64,000 bases of DNA. It comes from Ohtaekwangia sp036786105. GTDB lineage: Bacteria > Bacteroidota > Bacteroidia > Cytophagales > Cyclobacteriaceae. The notes beneath the pieces are model-generated. The model was given only the letters and a program-made list of their open reading frames with translations, was not told where the DNA came from and did no database searches. The stretch lies in the NCBI RefSeq assembly GCF_036786105.1, contig NZ_DAIQRQ010000022.1:1-64000 (forward strand). The letters are read 5' to 3'. Below, piece after piece: positions 1 through 7,966 of the stretch (its first letter is position 1; each line of letters starts with the position of its first letter). Made by a program: the position numbers and the translations under genes.

Positions 1-1
1 A

Positions 2-877
2 TTATCGAAACAACTGCCTTCAAGAGCGTTGTATGCCAGCGATGGATGGGTAGATCTATACAGCGATGGTATAATACAATCAGAGAACAAGTTTCAAAAG
101 ATTGTAAATGGCGAGGTGCAGTCAGAAATAGAAATGAGTGGCACCCCTAGTAAAACAAAAAAGATAACTTTGGGTGAAAAAGTTGCGTCAGAAATTGATG
201 TTCCCTCAAGTCTAGTCAATAAATTAACACAGCAAGGCACAGAAAAACTAAGGTCATGGCTAGGTAAAACATCATTGCGTTATGTAGACAACTCTGGAGC
301 CAGACTATCAGGTGTAGCAGCTAAGGAAAAGGTATGCGATGAACTAAACAGTGCAATAAGCAATCAAACGGTTCTGAATGTAATTGAAGACTCAGATGCA
401 CGATTGCTGGTGCAATGTGAAGGAGTCAATAGAAATACCGTTTACGGTGTTGTAAAAAAACAAAATGGCGATCATATCCTTTACAAATTTGAGCCAGCAT
501 ATAAACCATCGACTAATCCTAACATAGATGTTCCCCTAAGTAAAAATTTACTTGCACCTGATTTTTATGGCTCTAAATACTTGTACCCCATAACCGGAAA
601 TCAAAAAAATATCGTTAAGATTAAGATGACTGGAAACAGGACAAGCGATTTTAAGGTGTCTAATCAGTTGGCTGGCTTCGGAAATACGAGCAGTCCACCG
701 GTAATTACAATTAACGGCAAAGTGACTAATTATACTTGGCATCACTTGGACGATTTTAATTCAACCACAGGTGAGTGTACTATGCAATTGGTTGAACGCG
801 ATGCACATACTGCGATAGGAATGACACATACCGGTTCGGTAGGACAATATAAAGCATTTAATGGTTCGGGATATTAA
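2..877 (+). CDS. C-terminal part of a polymorphic toxin with a WHH-type HNH/EndoVII nuclease domain (5' truncated by window)
   Basis: The reading frame is open to the left edge of the window, so this is the 3' part of a longer gene. The first possible start in view, TTG at 29, is probably internal. The last ~50 residues carry a Trp-His-His motif (YTWHHLDD), then a CTMQLV strand and later His residues (DAHTAIGMTHTG), ending a few residues after. This is the layout of the WHH group of HNH/Endonuclease VII toxin domains found at the tips of Rhs, T6SS, T9SS and contact-dependent toxins. The metal-binding and catalytic residues are expected to be these histidines. The 200 residues before it have no domain I recognise. 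Only 6 bases separate its stop from the next gene, which is a typical immunity gene. Toxin assignment is from motif and neighbour; the delivery system lies outside the window. Confidence 0.8.
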   Translation, partial: LSKQLPSRALYASDGWVDLYSDGIIQSENKFQKIVNGEVQSEIEMSGTPSKTKKITLGEKVASEIDVPSSLVNKLTQQGTEKLRSWLGKTSLRYVDNSGARLSGVAAKEKVCDELNSAISNQTVLNVIEDSDARLLVQCEGVNRNTVYGVVKKQNGDHILYKFEPAYKPSTNPNIDVPLSKNLLAPDFYGSKYLYPITGNQKNIVKIKMTGNRTSDFKVSNQLAGFGNTSSPPVITINGKVTNYTWHHLDDFNSTTGECTMQLVERDAHTAIGMTHTGSVGQYKAFNGSGY

Positions 878-883
878 AAGTAA

Positions 884-1327
884 ATGAGTATGAAAAATCT
901 AAACGTAGTGTATACTTTTCAGAAGTTATCTAAGGAAGAGATTGAAAATATTCAGAAAGAAATAGATGTAGCATTCCCAAAAAATTACGTTGATTTCATA
1001 CTGATGTATAATGGTGGGAGATTTAATGAAACAGTATATAAATTACCGCACGAAGACGTGGTTATTTGTGATTTCTTGCCTGTTCTTGATAGCAATTCAA
1101 ATCGCACCATAAAGGATTATCTCGCCTTAGTGAATGACGAACAACCTCAAATTAATTGGTTACCATTCGGTTTTGATCCTGGTGGATGGGTGTTTTGTAT
1201 TTCCTTGCTAAAGGATAAGTATGGAGAAGTTTATCTATTTAGGATGGATAGAGTCTACCAAGAGGCGTTTGACTTTATATGCAAGAGTTTTGAGGATTTT
1301 ATAAATGGTCTTCAGCCCGAAGAATAA
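884..1327 (+). CDS. SUKH (SMI1/KNR4) family immunity protein
   Basis: A 147-residue cytoplasmic protein with the SMI1/KNR4 fold signature: an N-terminal helix with EEIENIQKEI, the FPKNYVDFILMYNGG segment (residues ~32-46), and the WLPFGFDPGGWVFCISL strand pair (~91-107). SUKH proteins commonly neutralise nuclease toxins encoded just upstream, and this gene begins 6 bases after the WHH toxin stop. It should bind and block that nuclease; the exact pairing is inferred from adjacency. The start at 884 (ATG) has a second ATG two codons later that would also serve. No Shine-Dalgarno sequence is evident, which is normal in Bacteroidota. The length fits single-domain SUKH-1 proteins. Confidence 0.85.
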   Translation: MSMKNLNVVYTFQKLSKEEIENIQKEIDVAFPKNYVDFILMYNGGRFNETVYKLPHEDVVICDFLPVLDSNSNRTIKDYLALVNDEQPQINWLPFGFDPGGWVFCISLLKDKYGEVYLFRMDRVYQEAFDFICKSFEDFINGLQPEE

Positions 1328-1378
1328 TATACTTATTATGTTTTAGGTACTAAATGTATGGGGACACATAAATCTTCC

Positions 1379-1688
1379 ATGAAACAGGTATTGATAATAG
1401 CGGTTTTAATTTTTGGAGCCATTATAAAAACATCCGGTCAGGCAAATGTGTTGATTGAAAAAGACACGGTAATGGATTAAAGACGCGACATTGTATGAGG
1501 AATATGGCGCTAAATCATTCAATTTAGTCAAATTTGAAGAGGGGATTAAGAAAGGGCTAAGTAGACAAGATGCTGCCTTGGGAACGATCACAGGAATGTG
1601 GGCAACGGAAAAGGGTTTTAATAAAGTCAACTTTATTGAAGACGCTTATGATATTGAAAATAGGGTTGAAGTAATATTTGAAAAATGA
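1379..1688 (+). pseudogene. Frameshifted small secreted-protein gene in the toxin locus tail
   Basis: An ATG at 1379 opens a clear signal peptide (MKQVLIIAVLIFGAIIKTSG) but the frame stops at 1478-1480 after 33 residues. In the +1 frame, open from 1473, the sequence continues as WIKDATLYEEYGAKSF and runs to a stop at 1686-1688, ending NRVEVIFEK. The two pieces join sensibly near 1470-1480, so this looks like one ~100-residue exported protein split by a single frameshift. I do not recognise the family. The last codons overlap the ATG of the next small gene (ATGA at 1685). Part of this gene recurs in degraded form at 2444-2510. The alternative is a genuine 65-residue gene from TTG at 1491 and an unrelated leader. 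Sequencing error cannot be excluded. Confidence 0.5.
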
Positions 1689-1873
1689 GTTCAATTAAGT
1701 TCGGTCCTAATGGTACTGAAGCTGCCAACAAAGTGTTTAATATAACATTTACAGACTATTCGTATGCTTACAAGAGTTTGCAACCAATCTTACAAAGAAT
1801 AGCTCTGGAAGAGTCTAAGAATATTGGATCCGACATAGTAAAGTTGGATTCTTCTCAACTCATTTCTTTGTAA
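1685..1873 (+). CDS. Small hypothetical protein (62 aa)
   Basis: It starts with ATG overlapping the previous stop (ATGA), which suggests translational coupling. The product is 62 residues, has no signal peptide or membrane segment and is moderately polar. No family was recognised. It lies in the AT-rich tail of the toxin/immunity locus, where orphan immunity genes and fragments are common, so it may be a remnant. The support is the overlapping start and codon use like its neighbours; it remains a weak gene call. Confidence 0.3.
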   Translation: MSSIKFGPNGTEAANKVFNITFTDYSYAYKSLQPILQRIALEESKNIGSDIVKLDSSQLISL

Positions 1874-1947
1874 AAATCATAAGTGACTTATGTCTTTGTT
1901 CTTCATGTTCATCTATATTTCAACAGTTTAGTGAAATGTTCCCTTAA

Positions 1948-2394
1948 ATGATTATGAAACTAAGAGAGATAAAAGATCCTTGGATTGCGAAGGAGAAATT
2001 TGATTATATAGCGAATGTCCAGCAAAAATTAAACCATGAAAAATGGATTGAATTTATTGATAAAAATTTAGACTACTATACATGGCTTGAAGACACCGCT
2101 GATGGACGCAAGACATTGGACAACCTCGAGGCCATACCAATGGAATTTAGACAAAGTATACTTGATACTCATAGCAAGAGTAAGGTGTATGCTGAATTTA
2201 GTACCAAGAAAAAGTATTACGACGTAATAATAACATTTAATAAAGATTTCGGTGTTATTGGTACAACTTTTCAAAAGCCTATTACACAAGAGCATTTACG
2301 GAAGCTGCTCGATATGGCAATTTTTCTTAATGCTAACGTACTTAATAATGGCAATGAGATAATAGATGAAAAGATGTTAGGAGAATTGGAATGA
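1948..2394 (+). CDS. Hypothetical protein, candidate orphan immunity protein
   Basis: A 148-residue soluble protein, acidic at its C-terminus (ending EKMLGELE). It has a WLEDTADGRKTLDN segment around residues 48-61 and a YYDVIITFNKDFGVIGTTF strand pair around 90-108. It has no signal peptide or membrane segment. I cannot assign a family with certainty. It lies on the same strand in the tail of a polymorphic-toxin locus, and its size and strand-rich C-terminal half match the general look of immunity proteins, which are often left as orphans there. The function is inferred from place only. A second ATG two codons downstream (MKLREIKD) could be the true start. Confidence 0.55.
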   Translation: MIMKLREIKDPWIAKEKFDYIANVQQKLNHEKWIEFIDKNLDYYTWLEDTADGRKTLDNLEAIPMEFRQSILDTHSKSKVYAEFSTKKKYYDVIITFNKDFGVIGTTFQKPITQEHLRKLLDMAIFLNANVLNNGNEIIDEKMLGELE

Positions 2395-2443
2395 GGTGTA
2401 ATTATGAACAAGTATCAGAAATTTCGAGATGGTGGCCATGTGC

Positions 2444-2510
2444 TTTAGCAAATTTGAAGAGGTATTAAGAAACGGCAAAGTAGGCAAGTAGATTACTGTT
2501 GGGAATTATA
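2444..2510 (+). repeat. Degenerate second copy of the 1523-1589 segment
   Basis: This non-coding stretch matches 1523-1589 base for base over long runs: both contain CAAATTTGAAGAGG followed by ATTAAGAAA, then TAG.CAAG and TTGGGAA. Stops and small indels interrupt it. It is a decayed duplicate of the middle of the frameshifted gene upstream, consistent with duplication and decay at a toxin tip. Confidence 0.6.
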
Positions 2511-2602
2511 GTATCCTGTCTTGGAATTATAGTCTCTGGTTTTATAGTTCTTGCATTCTGGTTTGGAATTGTTGCCTCCGGTTTGGGAGTTCTTGTTCAT
2601 GG
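2499..2602. repeat. Short degenerate tandem repeats
   Basis: Imperfect repeats of a TTGGAATTATAGT-like unit recur at intervals of about 18-24 bases (for example 2498, 2519 and 2560), each followed by CCTG, CTGG or CCGG. Six-frame reading gives only low-complexity Gly/Ile/Val or Asn/Ser/Lys strings, so this is treated as non-coding repeat DNA. The rest of the gap up to 2890 holds no gene that I can support. Confidence 0.4.
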
Positions 2603-2890
2603 TTACAGAATTATTGTAAAAAATAACTGCAATTGCCTTCTTGAATTTCTGCCCTCGGCGGATTCATTGTCTATACCAAACGCGAGCAATGTCGGATGAC
2701 CGGCAGATCGTTTGGTAATCATATCTGTATATCGTAGCGCATACTTTTGATATATAGAATCGCCTATATCCTCCAGATATCTGTGATTGGGATAAAGCCG
2801 GTTCCCGCTGGCATCTGTAATATCGACAGAGGATGTTGGTAATGAAGCCAAATGGGCACTGGCCGAATTGCTATGTCACGGATTCAGAAT

Positions 2891-2924
2891 AAAAAAGTAA
2901 TGGCAGTATTGCTACTGCCATTAC
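2891..2924 (-). terminator. Rho-independent terminator of the MBL hydrolase gene
   Basis: A perfect 12-base stem (GTAATGGCAGTA at 2897-2908 paired with 2913-2924) with a 4-base loop. On the minus strand it is followed by six T residues (2896-2891). It lies 5 bases after the stop of the minus-strand hydrolase. Confidence 0.85.
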
Positions 2925-2929
2925 AAAGA

Positions 2930-3814
2930 TTATTTTACAGCCCAATCTTTCTTTAGGTAATAGTTCAGGTAAATATCCATAAGCTGCACCCCGGCATAGT
3001 CAGGATACGCTGCCTGCAGTCTGGATTTATATTCCTGCTTCGATTTTGATTCTGCCAGCGCTTTATCTACAGCATCCAGATATTTTAAGTCCTCCTGAAT
3101 AACACTACGGTCTGTCGGTTTGCCGTGGCCGGGGAGTATTAAAGTGTATTGGCTGTCTTTTTGAATATCTTTTAATGCTTTGCGCCAGCCGGTTGTGTGG
3201 CCATGTATAAACAGGTGTGTGTGATTATAAACAATATCCTGTGCAATATAGGCTTTGGCTTCCGGAATTTTAATGATTAAAGAAACCTGGGCTTCATTGT
3301 CTAGTGATTTTTCGAACAGGAACGTTACGCCTTCTATTGTTTCCCTGCCTTCCTTCTGTATATGAGAAGGCGTACGTAACGATTGGGCTATAATAGCTCC
3401 AAACTGTTGTTGTCTTTTGACTAATGTCTCTTGCCCTTCTTTTTCAATGCCTTCTTTGGTTTCTTTCAAAGCATATACCTCTACATGGGGAAATGCATCT
3501 CCAAAACCGAGATAATGGTCGGGGTGGTCATGCGAAATATAGAACCTTGTTATAGGCTTGTTCAGGCTATCGGTAAAGGATTTTAATTGTTGTGCATAGG
3601 GAGCGAAGAACTGACCATCCACCACAATCAGCTGACTCGGCAATTCTATAACATGACTGGTAACAGCAAACATTTCATTGGGCGACACAAATGTATATAT
3701 CTTGAAATTTTTAGTTTGTGCGGCCAGCACTACAGAAGCTTTCGGTAAATTTTGTGAAGTAGAGACTCTGAACAGAACCAGGAGTAATGTAAATGACAAG
3801 ATGATTTTTTTCAT
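2930..3814 (-). CDS. Exported metallo-beta-lactamase-fold hydrolase
   Basis: About 294 residues starting at the ATG at 3814. The frame extends further upstream, but only this start places a signal peptide (MKKIILSFTLLLVLF) at the N-terminus. The metal-binding motif HxHxDH is present as SHDHPDHYLGFGDAF. Further His residues (for example in PGHGKPTDR near residue 230) complete a dinuclear zinc site of the class B/glyoxalase II fold. The family covers lactamases, lactonases, sulfatases and glyoxalases, so the substrate is unknown. The next gene upstream on the same strand (3940-4797) is a paralogue with the same order of motifs but no signal peptide, so the pair arose by duplication and the two copies would act in different compartments. 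The neighbouring AraC regulator may control both. Confidence 0.85.
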   Translation of the reverse strand: MKKIILSFTLLLVLFRVSTSQNLPKASVVLAAQTKNFKIYTFVSPNEMFAVTSHVIELPSQLIVVDGQFFAPYAQQLKSFTDSLNKPITRFYISHDHPDHYLGFGDAFPHVEVYALKETKEGIEKEGQETLVKRQQQFGAIIAQSLRTPSHIQKEGRETIEGVTFLFEKSLDNEAQVSLIIKIPEAKAYIAQDIVYNHTHLFIHGHTTGWRKALKDIQKDSQYTLILPGHGKPTDRSVIQEDLKYLDAVDKALAESKSKQEYKSRLQAAYPDYAGVQLMDIYLNYYLKKDWAVK

Positions 3815-3939
3815 ATATAAATAGGTTAAAAATTTTTTTCGATGTGAATAGAAAGGTAAGTTGTGTTGATTCTGCCGCAGGGCACCCATCAATACAACAG
3901 CTATAGCGTTAGAACACTTGTGGGGGTTATGAATGAAGT

Positions 3940-4797
3940 TTAGTCCGGATGTGTAGCGGCTACTTCCTTATTGCGGAACAGTAAAGGGAGATAAATGTCA
4001 ATCAGCTTTGCACCGGCATAATGGGTATATATCTTTAAAAGACTCTGTTTATATGCTTCCTCCGTTGTTGCTTTCAGAAAAATATCATAAGCCTTTTGAA
4101 GATAGGAAATTGCATTATCAATGTCGGCCTTGCCGGCCGGTATACCATGTCCCGGTAGGAAAATGTTGTATGGTTCGTGTTGCAGGCGTTGGAGTGCAGC
4201 CACCCATTCAGCAACAGGTGCTGCAATAAATGCATGTGTGTTGTGATACAGAATGTCCTGTACAATGGCTATGGCCAGATCGGGTAATTTAATAACGAGC
4301 GTAACGGGCGATTCTGTGTTGAGAACTCTTTCAAAAACAAATTGAACGCCATCGATCCATTCTACTCCAGGCTCTACAGTGATTGACGGATAATTGAGTC
4401 TGGTGGCTATAAGGCTTCCAAAATGGTGTTGTTTGTCTGTAAGCTCATGGTTGCCGCGATGGTTAATAGCATCTTTGATTTCCGGCAGTGCATATACAGT
4501 TACATCCGGAAAGGCATCGCCCATGCCCAGGTAATGGTCGGGATGATCGTGCGTGATGTAGAAGCGTGTAATGGGCTTGTTGAGCCCATTGGCTAATTTT
4601 CTAAATTCCTGTGCATACTGTGCAAAAAACTGTCCGTCAATAAGGATCAGCTGCGTGGGGAGCTCGATAATGTGTGTTGCATTCGCAAACATGGAACCTG
4701 GCGAGACAAAACTGTGTACTTTGACATGGCTCGTATCTTTCACCAGGTAATAGCTTGAAGTAAAATCGTCGGGCATCATATATTTACTTGTTTCCAT
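3940..4797 (-). CDS. Cytoplasmic metallo-beta-lactamase-fold hydrolase, paralogue of the downstream gene
   Basis: 285 residues from the ATG at 4797. The longer start at 4818 is unlikely because a -7 promoter box (4816-4823) lies across it. The protein has the zinc motif THDHPDHYLGMGDAF, a later PGHGIPAG loop, and aligns along its whole length with the product of 2930-3814. It lacks a signal peptide and so should stay in the cytoplasm. The 125-base gap between the two genes has no obvious terminator, so they may be co-transcribed. The substrate cannot be told from sequence. The catalytic residues appear intact. Confidence 0.83.
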   Translation of the reverse strand: METSKYMMPDDFTSSYYLVKDTSHVKVHSFVSPGSMFANATHIIELPTQLILIDGQFFAQYAQEFRKLANGLNKPITRFYITHDHPDHYLGMGDAFPDVTVYALPEIKDAINHRGNHELTDKQHHFGSLIATRLNYPSITVEPGVEWIDGVQFVFERVLNTESPVTLVIKLPDLAIAIVQDILYHNTHAFIAAPVAEWVAALQRLQHEPYNIFLPGHGIPAGKADIDNAISYLQKAYDIFLKATTEEAYKQSLLKIYTHYAGAKLIDIYLPLLFRNKEVAATHPD

Positions 4798-4815
4798 AAG
4801 AATAATAATATGATG

Positions 4816-4823
4816 CAAAGCTA
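4816..4823 (-). promoter_or_regulatory. Putative Bacteroidota -7 promoter box
   Basis: On the minus strand the sequence reads TAGCTTTG, a full match to TAnnTTTG, 18 bases before the ATG at 4797. No TTG box lies at the usual spacing upstream, so expression may need an activator such as the adjacent AraC protein. Confidence 0.4.
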
Positions 4824-4868
4824 TACTGGCACTTGTGCGGTATCGCTATCAAAATGCACGCGTTGTTA

Positions 4869-5729
4869 TCAGTTTGCATACTGCCCGCGGTAAGCAGCAG
4901 GCGAGAGGCCGGTTTGTGTTTTAAAAAGGCGGACAAAATTGGAAGGCGCTGAAAAATTATATTCGTAGCTTATCTCGGCAATAGTTTTAGTCGTTAGCAA
5001 CAGCTCATTTTTACACGATTGTAATAATTCGTCACGTATTATTGTGTGCGCATCCTTACCAAATACTTCCTTGCAGAGCTGATTGAGGCGATTGCGATTC
5101 ATGCGCAGAAGTTCCGCATATTCAGCTACCTTCTGCTTTTCGCGAATATGCTGCCGTAGCAGCTCTTTGAATTTAAGTATGTCTGTATTCCGGTATAAAT
5201 TTCCTTTCAGATTATAGCAGGCCGTGTAATGACGATTCAGTACAATTAGCAATTGATATAAATAAGCTCTTAACAGTTGCTGGCTGTCTTCGGATAAATT
5301 CCTGATTTCTTTTTTGATCGCATGCAAAAGCTCATGAAAATATTGCATGTTCTTGTTGGTTACCGGTAACAGGGGAGGGCTGTCGTAATTCCCGAAGAAA
5401 TAAAGGCGATTCAGAAATAAATGGTCTTTCAGGAATGCTTCCATAAATTCCCCTTCAAATATTATCATCATGCATTCGGGAACAGATTTTAAAACCCATT
5501 GTCGTGGTCTTGCAGGTGGAAGCAGTACAATAGCCGGGCTTTTGAAATCGAGTTTTTTTCCGTCCAATACCATAGAGCCACTTCCTTTCAGGAAGAAAAA
5601 TATTTCATAGAAAGAAGCAGCATGTGGTTCTTTCATTGAAATACTCTGCCCTGGAATTTCAGACAGATTAAAACAATCTACCAGCAGCTCCTTCCCGTAT
5701 TTATACTTCTGAAAATGAAAATGTATCAT
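4869..5729 (-). CDS. AraC-family transcriptional regulator
   Basis: 286 residues. The N-terminal ~130 residues form a cupin-like sensing domain (HAASFYEIFFFLKGSGSM near residues 36-53). The C-terminal ~100 residues hold the double helix-turn-helix of AraC/XylS proteins, with the second HTH signature IAEISYEYNFSAPSNFVRLF followed by TGLSPAAYR at the very end. It should bind DNA as an activator of nearby genes. It sits 71 bases upstream of the two hydrolase genes on the same strand and probably controls them, although the ligand is unknown. The length and domain order are typical. Confidence 0.9.
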   Translation of the reverse strand: MIHFHFQKYKYGKELLVDCFNLSEIPGQSISMKEPHAASFYEIFFFLKGSGSMVLDGKKLDFKSPAIVLLPPARPRQWVLKSVPECMMIIFEGEFMEAFLKDHLFLNRLYFFGNYDSPPLLPVTNKNMQYFHELLHAIKKEIRNLSEDSQQLLRAYLYQLLIVLNRHYTACYNLKGNLYRNTDILKFKELLRQHIREKQKVAEYAELLRMNRNRLNQLCKEVFGKDAHTIIRDELLQSCKNELLLTTKTIAEISYEYNFSAPSNFVRLFKTQTGLSPAAYRGQYAN

Positions 5730-6241
5730 AATTCAGACAACTTAAAACAAACGATTTAATTATCCCCATTCGTGGCTGAATAAAGTATATGTTACAATTT
5801 TGTTACCTTCAAAACTTACCGATCGGTCAGCAGTGGGTTAAATAGCCCCTGTTTTCCGTACATTCCAGACCCCCACGAGGACTTATTATCCGTTTTTAGC
5901 GGACTAAATCATACCGTGTCACAAGACTTCCGTCTCATATCTTTGACCGCAAAAAAGATTGAACATAATATGTTAAATCGTGCAACCCTCCCAACTCGGT
6001 CGCAAACAAATAAGGAGTAAAGGATATATCCGCTCTTTTTTGATGCATTGGTAATAAAGATGCCGAGCCAGCCTTCAATAATTCTGTGTTTGCGAATTTT
6101 ACTTTTATCATATATAGCCTGAAATCTGTCGGCATATAACATCCGGTATTTGAGAAATACGAGCCTGATTTTTCCGGACAGAGAAAGGTAATATAATGAA
6201 CAATTGAGGAATCATAGTTTATAACAGAATCGGAAATATCC
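5730..6241. other. Intergenic region, no supported gene
   Basis: Five hundred bases between the divergent AraC gene and the CHASE3 sensor gene. Minus-strand frames are open here (5909-6142 and 5935-6312), but they overlap each other, run into the next gene and show no family features. It presumably holds the promoters of both flanking genes; no clear TAnnTTTG box was found. Confidence 0.4.
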
Positions 6242-7810
6242 ATGAAATTATTATCATTTATCAAAAAAAGAAGTATTGCAGTGGTAATTGCCATTGTGTC
6301 GATGTTACTCATTGGTAATGCAATTCTAATCTATCACAACAAAAACAAAATTATAAAGAACAGTGCCCTTATGCGGGAATCGGAATCGATTCGCGGCCAG
6401 GTTGGGGGATTGGTGAGCGAACTGCTGCATGGTATTGACTTAGGTATACGTGGTTATGCCATAACCAAAAAAGAAGAACTGTTTTCTCCTACCCAAGCAG
6501 CTATAGAAGCGATAGACAAGAGATTTGATTTTATAAAAAAAGTACTCGAAAAACAGCACCAGGATACCGCTCCGCTGGAAACGTTGCGCAAAACCTATCA
6601 CGATTACGGCGACTTTATTATGCAAATGAAGGACACTCTGGCGGTAGACAGTATGCGTACGTTTCAGAAAATGCTGGAGGAAGACAGAGGACTAAAGGTG
6701 TTTATGCAATGGGATGATGTGGGGATGAAGATCATTAGGAATGAAGATAGTCTGAACGTAGAAGCAAATGCAGAATACGAGTCTGCCATAAATAGTAATC
6801 TGTATCTGCAGGCCTTTATTCTGATGATCGGATTGCCTACACTCGGGTATGTTATATACAAGATACAAAGTGATGAAAAACAGCGACTGTTGTTGCTTGC
6901 TAAACTGGAAGAAAATAACCGAAAGTATATTTTTAACCCGGGCACTGCGGTTGCAGCTACCAATCCCGAACAAGTGATTGATAATTCAATTGTAAACCTT
7001 CAGCAAGCCAGTGAGTTTATTGAAAACATATCAGAAGGTAAATATACTGCTCAATGGGCAGGGCTTAATAATACTAATGAGTCGCTTAATGAAACAAGCC
7101 TTGCCGGGCGACTCACCAATATGCGCGAGCAATTAAAGCAGATGAAGCGTGAGGAAGAACGCAGGTTATGGACGAATGAAGGTCTCACTAAATTTTCGGA
7201 GATTGTTCGCAATCATCAAAGTAACTTAACAGAATTATCCAACGAGGTTATTCGATTTCTTACACGATATTTTGGTGCCCAACAAGGTGGTCTGTTTGTA
7301 TTGCGTGAAGAAGGAGCAGATTCATACCTGGAACTTGCAGCCTGTTATGCGTTTGACAGGAAGAAGTTTATAGAGCGCAGAATAGACATTGGCGTAGGAC
7401 TTATTGGCCAGGCGTATCTGGAGGGTGAAACAACATTTCTTACGAAGTTACCGGAAGGATATACCTATATAACATCGGGCATGGGCGAAGCAACTCCCGG
7501 TTGCCTGGTAATTGTTCCCATGAAGTACAATGATAAAATAGAAGCCATCATTGAGATAGCGAGCCTCGAAAAATTTGAAGACCATCAAATCTCATTTCTT
7601 GAGAAGGCTGGCGAATTTGTAGCGTCTGCATTGCAAAGTGTGCGTACCACCGAAAAAATGCAGGAATTACTTTCAGCGTCTCAGCGGCAAACCGAAGAGA
7701 TGCGTGCAACGGAAGAAGAGTTGCGCCAGAACCTTGAGGAACTGCAGGCGACCCAGGAGGCTATGAATCGCATGCGGAGAGAAGAAAACGGACGGGCCAA
7801 AAGCAGTTGA
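6242..7810 (+). CDS. CHASE3-GAF membrane sensor without an output domain
   Basis: 522 residues. TM helix 1 (about residues 12-30) is followed by a ~150-residue periplasmic CHASE3-like helical domain (DLGIRGYAITKKEELF, EDRGLKVFMQWDD) and TM helix 2 (about 189-206). The cytoplasmic part has a HAMP-like linker (NIVNLQQASEFIENISEGKY region), a GAF domain (about 310-465; QQGGLFVLREE, GMGEATPGCLVIVPMKYND) and a terminal coiled coil with TEEELRQNLEELQATQE. There is no HisKA, HATPase, cyclase or MCP domain. It closely resembles the product of 43320-44996. It must signal through protein contacts; a candidate partner is the SpoIIAA-like protein encoded at 8735. It starts at the ATG at 6242, and a bidirectional terminator follows. 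Confidence 0.85.
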   Translation: MKLLSFIKKRSIAVVIAIVSMLLIGNAILIYHNKNKIIKNSALMRESESIRGQVGGLVSELLHGIDLGIRGYAITKKEELFSPTQAAIEAIDKRFDFIKKVLEKQHQDTAPLETLRKTYHDYGDFIMQMKDTLAVDSMRTFQKMLEEDRGLKVFMQWDDVGMKIIRNEDSLNVEANAEYESAINSNLYLQAFILMIGLPTLGYVIYKIQSDEKQRLLLLAKLEENNRKYIFNPGTAVAATNPEQVIDNSIVNLQQASEFIENISEGKYTAQWAGLNNTNESLNETSLAGRLTNMREQLKQMKREEERRLWTNEGLTKFSEIVRNHQSNLTELSNEVIRFLTRYFGAQQGGLFVLREEGADSYLELAACYAFDRKKFIERRIDIGVGLIGQAYLEGETTFLTKLPEGYTYITSGMGEATPGCLVIVPMKYNDKIEAIIEIASLEKFEDHQISFLEKAGEFVASALQSVRTTEKMQELLSASQRQTEEMRATEEELRQNLEELQATQEAMNRMRREENGRAKSS

Positions 7811-7916
7811 GTGTATGTAAGCGGCTCATGATTTCTGTGGTAAAAGAAAACATACTAAATACCTCTGGCACCACAGTATTGATAAACATGAATGCGGCAC
7901 CGATGAAAAATGATAA

Positions 7917-7956
7917 AATGAAAGCCCATGAGCTAGTTGCTGCATGGGCTTTCATT
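7917..7956. terminator. Bidirectional terminator hairpin
   Basis: A perfect 14-base stem (AATGAAAGCCCATG paired with its complement, 12-base loop) with A-rich and T-rich flanks. It lies between the plus-strand sensor gene and the end of the minus-strand RDD-like gene, so it can stop transcription from both sides. Confidence 0.85.
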
Positions 7957-7966
7957 ATTTATATAA

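Noticed and set aside
2603..2851. Minus-strand frame of 82 residues
   Set aside because: No family features, an overlap with repeat DNA at its 3' end and no clear start. It could be a remnant, but nothing supports it as a gene.
5935..6312. Minus-strand frame of 125 residues upstream of the CHASE3 gene
   Set aside because: It overlaps the real start of the CHASE3 gene and another open frame, and shows no conserved pattern.
6242..7810. Chemoreceptor (MCP) assignment for the CHASE3-GAF protein
   Set aside because: The coiled coil resembles MCP helices, but the highly conserved MCP hairpin tip is absent and no che genes are nearby.
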